Shown here piece by piece: positions 6,701 through 12,701 of a DNA stretch of 13,653 bases. The notes beneath the pieces were generated by a model that saw only the letters and a list, made by a program, of their open reading frames with translations, searched no databases and was not told the origin of the DNA. This DNA is from Hyphochytrium catenoides. Lineage: Eukaryota > Sar > Hyphochytriomycetes > Hyphochytriales > Hyphochytriaceae. Position 1 is the stretch's first letter, and the number at the start of each line of letters is the position of its first letter. A program made the position numbers and the translations under genes. The stretch lies in assembly GCA_900088475.1 (NCBI GenBank), contig FLMG01001784.1, positions 10,943 to 24,595 of the forward strand. The letters run 5' to 3'.

Positions 6701-9303
6701 AATCGCCATTATAGCATAGCTCTACTGTTTTGGGACGCTAATCGTTGCCATCCATCGCATGTCCGCCCTTCTGCTAGAAAATCCGCGACGACAGTGTCTT
6801 CTACGCTTGTATGTTCTTGGTGGTAGCTGTGGTCGCTCTCGTTGGCAACATTTTGCAGTTCTGGTGCTTTGCCATTGCAGGCGAGAGGTTGACGAGGAGG
6901 GTGAGGTTGCTGGTCTTCAAGGCTGTTCTTCGCCAAGAGATGGCCTTCTTCGATAGAGAGGAGAACTCTTCTGGTACGACAAGTCCTCCTGTCACCCTCT
7001 ATTTTCAATCAGTAGCGGTCGTTCGTAGCAGGCCACTCAGTTCTTGGAATTTATCGTAGTCTAGTGAATCCAGCGTATTCTACTGAATCCATCGTAGTCT
7101 AACGTGTCTGGGTCGTATTCTATACGTTCCTCTTCGTTCCTGCCTTCTTTTCCACTTAGCCAGCGCACCATTCTTATGATCTCTTTCTGTCTAAACAGGC
7201 AACATCTGCACTCGCCTTTCTGAAGACGCCACGATCATTCAAAGTCAAGTGGGAGAGTCACTCGCCAGAAACGTTGCCAACCTGATGACCCTGGCTGTGG
7301 GACTGGGCCTGTCATTCTACTACTCTTGGGAGCTCACCCTTATCATGCTTGCAGTCTTCCCTCTACTCGCGTTCGCTGGCTGGGTTCAGATGGCTGTCTT
7401 TGGAGGAGTTCATGGCGCACTGGAGGCGAAGAACGGAGGAAGTGTAGTGAGCGAGGGAGTGATTAACATCAGAACCGTTGCGGCACTTAACTTGGAGAGT
7501 GTGCTGCTAGACAGGTAATAACAGACCCTTCCCATACTGCAATTCAAACTAGAGTTTTGTCTCTCATAGCGCTAGAAAGATATATGCTGTCCCTCTTCCT
7601 GTCTCGAACCATTTCTTTTCCCTAAAGTGTCCCTTTTGTAATGCTCTTCTTCACAGGTATGCCAAGGCAATGGAGGGGCAGGTCCGTCGTGGCATGAAGC
7701 AGGGCCAGATCGCAGGTCTTGGCTTTGGCGCTAGCCAATTCATCATGTTTGCAGCCTACGCCTTTGTCTTCTGGTACGGATCCAACCTCATGACCAGGAC
7801 CGATGGAAGGTATGCCCTCTGTCTCTATCTGCGTCGTTCAGCTCACCTGCCGTCAGTACTGTGCCTTGCTCTTCATAGTCTGTCTCTTCTTTTGTCTCCC
7901 ATTCATCGTAAACCTTACCGTCTAGCCTCGTTTTGATCTGAAACGATCAAAGCGTTAACCTCTGTCTCTCTCATTTTCCGTTTCTTCCATCTCTCTCTCT
8001 CTTGTCACAGAAAAATCGACTTCGAGGGTATGATGATTGTCATCATGGTTATCATGTTGGCCGCCTTCGGTTTTGGCAACGCCGCTCAGAACATGACAGA
8101 CACGGTCAAGGCAAAGAAGGCCATCCACAATGTCTTCACGCTTGTAGACCGAGTGCCCAAGATTGACAGCGAGAGTGAAGAGGGAGAGAAACTCGAAGCA
8201 CCTAAAGGGGAGCTCCTCTTCTCTCATGTGCACTTCTCCTATCCCTCTCGCCCTGACGCCAAGGTTTGCCGTGGTTATAACTTCAAGATCTCTCCAGGAG
8301 AGACCGTGGCGCTGGTTGGAGCAAGTGGGAGCGGAAAGAGCACGGCTGTCAACCTTCTTGAGAGATACTATGACCCAGACTATGGCACTATCACTCTTGA
8401 TGGAAAGAATCTGAGGGATCTGAACGTGCAGTGGCTCAGAGGGCAGATGGGCCTTGTAGGCCAAGAGCCTGTGCTCTTTACTGGGACCGTTGCGGACAAT
8501 ATTATCTACGGCAAGAGAGGCGCGACCAGGGAGGAAGTCGTCCAGGCGGCGATAGCGGCGAATGCTCATACATTTATCAGCGCGCTGCCTGACGGGTATG
8601 ACACCGAGGTGGGAGAGAAGGGTGTGCAGCTTTCTGGTGGACAGAAGCAGCGAGTGGCGATTGCAAGAGCAATCATCAGAAATCCTTCCATCCTTCTCCT
8701 TGATGAGGCTACCTCCGCATTGGACAGTGAAAGCGAGCAGGTGGGTCTTGCTTACTAATCTCTCTCTGTCTCGTTCTCTCAATTTCTCTCTCCTTCTTGT
8801 CCCTCTTTGCTTGATCACCTTGCTCATCGTTTCTTTATTCTGTAGATGTGTCTCCTTCCCTCTCTCCTCTTGCAAGGGTGGTGGCTTTGTTATCTCTCCT
8901 TGTCCCCCTATGTTTTTTCGTAGTCTGCTCTTCTGACCTCGAGTTCTTTTTAAGTGCCGTCCCGTCGATCCCTTTTTGTGTGATTCATCCTTCCTTGGTC
9001 TCTAGCATTGATAGCACTGACACTCTCTCTTTCTCTTTCACACCTTTCTTTCTCTCTCCCTCAAATTCTCTCTTTTCTCTCTCCTTCTCTTTGTCTCCTT
9101 AGGTGGTGCAAAAAGCTCTGGATGAACTCATGAGCTCGCGCAACTGCACCACTGTCGTTATCGCACATCGGTTATCCACCATCAGAAACGCAGACACCAT
9201 TATGCTGATTGAGAAGGGGAAGATTGTTGAGCGCGGCAGTCATGACCAGCTCATGGCAATGAAAGGAAAGTACGCTAACCTCGTCGCCACGAAGATGAAG
9301 TAG
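3407..9303 (+). CDS. ABCB-type (P-glycoprotein/MDR-like) full ABC transporter, 11 exons
   Basis: ATP-driven membrane exporter, predicted 1308 residues (human P-glycoprotein is 1280). CDS exons: 3407-3757, 3899-4110, 4273-5017, 5218-5458, 5601-5833, 6010-6558, 6778-6973, 7199-7514, 7657-7809, 8011-8740, 9103-9303. All introns are GT-AG and the phases close exactly to one frame. Domain order is TMD1 (about 80-380), NBD1 (about 415-655), acidic linker (660-730), TMD2 (740-1025), NBD2 (about 1060-1300), with about twelve hydrophobic segments. NBD1: Walker [10 protein letters not shown] 455-463, Q503, LSGGQ 559-563, Walker B with E584, H617. NBD2: GASGSGKST 1102-1110, Q1150, LSGGQ 1206-1210, E1231, H1264. 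Both ATP sites look competent. The start has A at -3, G at +4 and an in-frame stop (3401-3403) just upstream. Substrate and membrane cannot be told; plasma or vacuolar membrane is usual for the family. Confidence 0.95.
3899..4110 (+). CDS. ABC transporter exon 2: TM2 and first intracellular loop
   Basis: Codes for residues 118-187 plus two bases of codon 188. The acceptor is ctcgcag and the donor gtatgt. TM2 lies at about 126-150. It is followed by the ABCB hallmark [23 protein letters not shown] (spaced here) and GEL. Reading past the donor in frame gives no family match, whereas the spliced join continues the loop at exactly the homologous length. Confidence 0.9.
4273..5017 (+). CDS. ABC transporter exon 3: TM3-TM6 and start of NBD1
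   Basis: Codes for the end of codon 188 through residue 436. The acceptor ttgtag precedes the phase-2 completion, which restores the QEGLG motif. TM3 and TM4 lie at about 204-245, TM5 at 306-330 and TM6 at 358-377. Conserved AIRTV/AFGGQ-like ([11 protein letters not shown]) and VLTVFF motifs are present. The outer loop between TM5 and TM6 carries an insertion with C342 and C353. The exon ends in the A-loop region FSYPTRP before the donor gtaggt. Confidence 0.92.
5218..5458 (+). CDS. ABC transporter exon 4: NBD1 Walker A to Q-loop
   Basis: Codes for residues 437-516 plus one base of codon 517, between acceptor ctcag and donor gtgcgt. It contains Walker A with K461, the ERFYDP segment, and the Q-loop GQEPVLF with Q503. 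Here Gly precedes the glutamine where Ser is usual (GVVSQEP in vertebrate proteins). NBD2 has the same Gly, so this looks like a lineage trait rather than damage. Confidence 0.92.
5601..5833 (+). CDS. ABC transporter exon 5: NBD1 helical domain, signature and Walker B
   Basis: Completes codon 517 and runs through residue 594, between acceptor gatag and donor gtaatg. It carries the [10 protein letters not shown] turn, the signature LSGGQKQR (559-566), Walker B ILLLDE with E584, and the D-loop SALD. The end is phase 0, directly after the DLESE sequence. Confidence 0.92.
6010..6558 (+). CDS. ABC transporter exon 6: NBD1 H-loop, linker and TM7
   Basis: Codes for residues 595-777, phase 0 at both ends (acceptor ctctag, donor gtacga). 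It contains IVIAHRLST with the switch histidine H617. A linker of about 70 residues follows, very acidic at 667-680 and mixed charged/serine after that. TM7 lies at about 741-771, with the [10 protein letters not shown] motif typical of the second half of ABCB proteins. Confidence 0.92.
6778..6973 (+). CDS. ABC transporter exon 7: TM8 and intracellular loop 3
   Basis: Codes for residues 778-842 plus one base of codon 843, between acceptor gctag and donor gtacga. TM8 lies at about 786-806. It is followed by [10 protein letters not shown] and the [10 protein letters not shown] motif, the second-half counterpart of the loop in exon 2. The splice join restores a glycine codon and the sequence [10 protein letters not shown], a good match to the GALTTRLANDA region of ABCB proteins. 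Confidence 0.9.
7199..7514 (+). CDS. ABC transporter exon 8: TM9-TM10
   Basis: Completes codon 843 and runs to two bases of codon 948, between acceptor aacag and donor gtaata. Membrane segments lie at about 868-884 and 886-906. The [12 protein letters not shown] stretch is the second-half counterpart of [11 protein letters not shown] in exon 3. Confidence 0.9.
7657..7809 (+). CDS. ABC transporter exon 9: TM11
   Basis: Codes for the end of codon 948 through two bases of codon 999, phase 2 at both ends. The acceptor is tcacag and the donor gtatgc. It carries the [12 protein letters not shown] approach and TM11 at about 969-990, ending in [11 protein letters not shown], a clear ABCB feature. 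Confidence 0.9.
8011..8740 (+). CDS. ABC transporter exon 10: TM12 and most of NBD2
   Basis: Codes for the end of codon 999 through residue 1242, between acceptor gtcacag and donor gtgggt. TM12 lies at about 1004-1022. NBD2 then runs uninterrupted through Walker A (K1108), Q1150, LSGGQ 1206-1210 and Walker B (E1231). NBD1 is split by two extra introns that are absent here. Confidence 0.93.
8741..9102 (+). other. ABC transporter intron 10 (362 nt, pyrimidine-rich)
   Basis: Longest intron of this gene. It has donor gtgggt and acceptor tccttag. Almost the whole interval is C/T-rich on the sense strand, with ctctct clusters at both ends, and it shows no internal exon. Open frames crossing it give Ser/Leu/Phe strings typical of CT repeats. 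Confidence 0.85.
9103..9303 (+). CDS. ABC transporter exon 11: NBD2 H-loop and C-terminus
   Basis: Codes for residues 1243-1308 and the TAG stop. It contains VVIAHRLST with H1264 and the closing GSHDQLM/GKYANLV segment. The protein ends a few residues later, at the usual distance past NBD2 for ABCB transporters, so the gene is complete. Confidence 0.95.
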   Translation: MVQKALDELMSSRNCTTVVIAHRLSTIRNADTIMLIEKGKIVERGSHDQLMAMKGKYANLVATKMK

Positions 9304-9510
9304 GCGAGCAGACAAATGCTGTGAGGAGAAACGGAAGGAAGAGAGAGAGAGAAAGAGAAGAGGAGAACTTGCCTCGCTCTCCTTACTTTATTTGCTATTT
9401 TTATATATATTTAGCTGGGAACTTCTAATCAGTAGCTGAGTACATGCACATTCACCAAGATAATGAACGATGGAAGAGAGAGATGATGATGAGCTCCCTC
9501 TTAAAGATCA

Positions 9511-9645
9511 TATGGCAGCTTTCTTCTTAGTGAGAGACATGACAACTTTTTTCTTTGTCCTTGAGAGAGAGGAGTGATGACAGCTATCGTCTCAGGAGAG
9601 AGAGAGAGAGAGAGAGATCACTGTGGCAACCTTCCTCGTCTGAGG
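9511..9645. repeat. Decayed tandem repeat with GA-tract in each unit
   Basis: Four related words of the form GRCARCttTCttCtT begin at about 9514, 9541, 9579 and 9625. The first three are each followed by a GA stretch that grows from about 6 to about 20 bases. The spacings of 27, 38 and 46 track the GA length. A possible fifth, isolated copy (gacagctttc) lies near 9806. The similarity was judged by eye. Confidence 0.5.
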
Positions 9646-9832
9646 ATCACACTGCCCCTTCTTCTCTCTTACAAAGTAGAAAGCTTCAAATGTTAGAAAA
9701 AGAGAAAGAGACAGAGAGAGAGAGAGCTGAGCGTTAACGGCTAAGCAAATCTAAGAGATCTGGATGTAGCAGGAAGTTGCCTTCTTTTCCAGACCGTTTA
9801 TAGTAGACAGCTTTCAATCAGAACTCTTTGTC

Positions 9833-9854
9833 CCTCTCTCTCTCTCTCTCTTTC

Positions 9855-9895
<41 letters not shown>
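9833..9895. repeat. (CT)n microsatellite, two adjacent runs
   Basis: Runs of perfect CT at about 9833-9850 and 9858-9895 are separated by tttccctt. The tract lies in the spacer upstream of the glucosidase beta gene. On the other strand it is a long (GA)n, matching the GA tract at 9594-9617. Confidence 0.85.
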
Positions 9896-9898
<3 letters not shown>

Positions 9899-10019
9899 TT
9901 GTGCCTCCTGCTCGTCTCCAGATAGTTCTCATAGTGCTACTTCGACTTCAAGAAAACTTCGTGGTAGACGTTGATGGCACGAGGGCCCTAACTCACTCCG
10001 TCACAAACTCATCTCTCCC

Positions 10020-10260
10020 CCTCTCTCTTCTCTCCCTTGCCTTCCTGGGCCCTTCCACCTCCCGCCCCCTCTGAGCACATTTGTTCCCTCTTCTGGACGG
10101 ACGTCATCTCTCTCTCTCGCTTTCTGTGTCCTCTCTCTCCCTCTCTCTCTGTGCCTCTCCTCTTTCTATCATCATTCTCTTTTCTCTCTCTCTCTTCCTT
10201 CCCTTCCTCTCCCTTCTTCCTCCCTTTCTTTCTCTCTCTCCTCCGTCGCGACTAGCCGTC
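10020..10260. repeat. Pyrimidine-rich leader upstream of glucosidase II beta
   Basis: About 240 bases dominated by C and T, with ctctct clusters, just before the start codon at 10282. The frame of the first exon stays open upstream through this tract, but it gives Ser/Leu/Pro strings and has no upstream in-frame ATG. I therefore read it as 5' untranslated or promoter sequence. Confidence 0.55.
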
Positions 10261-10281
10261 TCTGTGGTTACAGCCTGGATC

Positions 10282-10425
10282 ATGGGCACTGCACACTCCT
10301 CCTCATTCTATAAGTCTTCTCTTCTGCTGCTTCTCTGCCTTCCTTTTCTCTCCACCACCGAAGGGATGGCCACGGTCTCTGAAACGAATCAAGAGGAAGT
10401 CTGCATCGAAGATAAGGAGACTCAG
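10282..10425 (+). CDS. PRKCSH: Glucosidase II beta exon 1: signal peptide
   Basis: Codes for residues 1-48. A core of [15 protein letters not shown] (about 10-24) followed by small and polar residues is a good ER signal peptide, as this lumenal protein needs. The donor gtgtct is weak-looking, but phase 0 joins cleanly to exon 2. The link to exon 2 rests on phase, position and biology, because this segment is not conserved. Confidence 0.7.
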
Positions 10426-10448
10426 GTGTCTGCTCTTTCTCTCCCTTC

Positions 10449-10502
<54 letters not shown>

Positions 10503-10844
10503 CCGTCCCAGTCTTTCTTTCCCGCTCTCTCTCCTCACTTCCTCCCGCTCCTAGCCAAATCCCTTAACAACCCTTCTCTTCCTTCTCTCCTTCTCTCTCC
10601 CTTCAGAGACCTCTCTTCTCTCTTCAATCATAGGATTTGCTCGCTACCTCTTCTTTTCTTTCTCTTCTCCCGGCGGTTCCACCCTCTTTCCCTCCTGGAC
10701 TATGCCCAACAGTCTTCTCCCCCTTCTGCCTTTTGCGCTCTCTCCTGTGTGTGTCTTTCTCTTCCTTTTCTGCTTTCTCTCTCTTCACCTCTTTCCGTCT
10801 CATTCATTCCGACTCTTTCCTTCCTTTCTAATTCCCATGTTCCC

Positions 10845-10909
<65 letters not shown>

Positions 10910-11154
10910 ACTTTCCTCTTTCTCTTCTTAGGGCTCTTGCACTAGTTCACCCTCTGCGATGCGAGGCGTCTCTCCCTCCGATCTATCGCTGTATCGAGAG
11001 GGAGAGCCCTTCCGATGTTTGAAGAGCGGGAAAATAATTCCTTGGCAGGCCGTCAATGATGATTTCTGTGACTGTGAGGAGGATGGCAGTGATGAACCAG
11101 GTAAAGAGAGACGCGCGAGAGTGTGTGAGGGAGAGAGAGAATGAGAAAGACAGG

Positions 11155-11196
<42 letters not shown>

Positions 11197-12655
11197 CAGG
11201 CAGGGGGAGACACAAAGAAAGCGCACTAACGAAGAAGAGACAAAACCTAGGGAACGAAGTCCTCCATTCGAAAGCAGACAGACAGACCTTTTAAGGAGAG
11301 AAGAGAGAGAGAGAAAGAGAGAGAGAAAGAAAGAGAGAGACAGAGAGAGAGAGACAGAGAGAGAACGGAAACGTACTTTGGGTGTCTAAGGAGAAGAAGG
11401 ATAGAGATGATCGGTACATGACATGAGAAGAAGGAGAGAGAAGAGGGAAGAGAGCCGAAAGACTCGAGGGAAGAGGCTGATAGAGATTAAAGCAGACTGT
11501 AAAGAGAGACACAAGGAGGATATTTAAGGAGAAGGGGAGGAAAGAAGAGATATGCGGGAGGAGAGACAGAAAGAGAGAAGAGAAGAAGGAGAGGAAAGAA
11601 GGGGATCGCACGCAAAATAGTTAGAGACAGGGAGAGAGAGACACGCCGGAGATATAGCCATAGAGAGAGAGACCAAGAGGGAGACACCGAGGGAGGAGAC
11701 AGCGAATGGTAGAGAGATAAGAGAGGAACAGGCTTTCCTCACGGATTTCACCCTTCTCCTTCTTTTTCTCTTTGTCTCTCCCCTTCTCGTGTCTCGGTGG
11801 CTGCGTGGCTGCAGGAACCTCCGCCTGTGCCAACGGTTCTTTCCGTTGCCTTAACGAGGTAAAGGAAAGAGTCGTCTCAGTGTTGAACGTTTCTCTCACA
11901 TTTCCTCTCTTTCTCTCTCTTGCTCCATTCTTCCAAACTCAATCCAACTGTTTAACTTCAGGTTCTCACCATCCCTCTATTCCTCATTCGATTTCTCTCT
12001 CTCTCTCTCTCTCTCCGGCTTTCCTCGTCTCTTCTCTCTTATTCTTCTCTTCTCTCTGTCTCTCTCTTCTCCCTCTTAATGCTTTCTCCTTTCAGAACTA
12101 TCTCCCGAAAGTCATCCCTTCTTCCCGTGTCAATGACGGACATTGTGACTGCTGCGACGGTGGCGACGAGTACGAAGCTGTGGAAAGGTGCCCCAACACC
12201 TGTGAGGAACAAATAGAACAGTTAGGTGGCCATTCTATCGCTCTCTTCTCTCTCTCTCCTGCACTTCATCCCCCACCCTCTAGTCCTCCCGCTTTCCTAT
12301 CGCAGAAATGATCTCTCTCTCTCTCTCTCCTCTCTCCTCTCTCTTTTCTCTCTCTCTCTCTTTCTCTCTCTTTTTTTACTCTTTCTACTTCTTGTCTCCT
12401 CCGTTCTCTTACGTGCGTTCTTCACTTCTCGCTAGCCCACCTCTTCCTTCGTAGAGGACATAACTTTTCTGCTTTGGTCTCCGTTCTTCCACGTCCTCCT
12501 AAGTCTGTCTATAACATTAATGCCAGACAGAGAAATAGAGAGAGGGAACAGCTGGGACTTGTCTCAGATATCCGAGAGGTGGGGACAGCACATTTCTCCC
12601 ACCCCCACTTTGCTTCTTTTGTTCTTCTTTTTCTCTCTCTCTCTCTCACTTCTCT

Positions 12656-12701
<46 letters not shown>

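Larger units (their letters stand above)
9304..10281. other. Intergenic region between the two genes
   Basis: About 980 bases containing the presumed 3' untranslated end of the transporter, the decayed tandem repeat at 9511-9645, (CT)n tracts and the presumed leader of the next gene. An AT-rich stretch at about 9387-9414 (ttatttgctatttttatata-like) could sit near the transcript end, but no plus-strand AATAAA was found. Frames here give only Arg/Glu or Ser/Leu repeats, and I see no further gene. Confidence 0.6.

Noticed and set aside
5699-8725. Recent gene conversion between NBD1 and NBD2
   Set aside because: The DNA around the signature motif is similar (about 78 percent over about 119 bases by eye), but the differences fall mostly at synonymous third positions. 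Protein conservation therefore explains the similarity without recent conversion.
7955-8875. 306-codon minus-strand frame opposite transporter exon 10
   Set aside because: It is the antisense shadow of the conserved NBD2 exon and adjoining CT-rich introns. Its translation shows no family features, whereas the plus strand encodes canonical ABC motifs.
3407-9303. Two separate half-transporter genes or a pseudogene
   Set aside because: All splice phases join into one 1308-codon frame, the linker exon carries both the end of NBD1 and TM7, and all catalytic residues are present.
9385-9415. Polyadenylation signal for the transporter
   Set aside because: The stretch is AT-rich but lacks AATAAA or ATTAAA on the plus strand. 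The only AATAAA-like word there is on the minus strand.
10081-10281. Upstream extension of the glucosidase beta first exon
   Set aside because: The frame is open but is CT-repeat translation and has no in-frame ATG. The ATG at 10282 has good context and is followed by a signal peptide.
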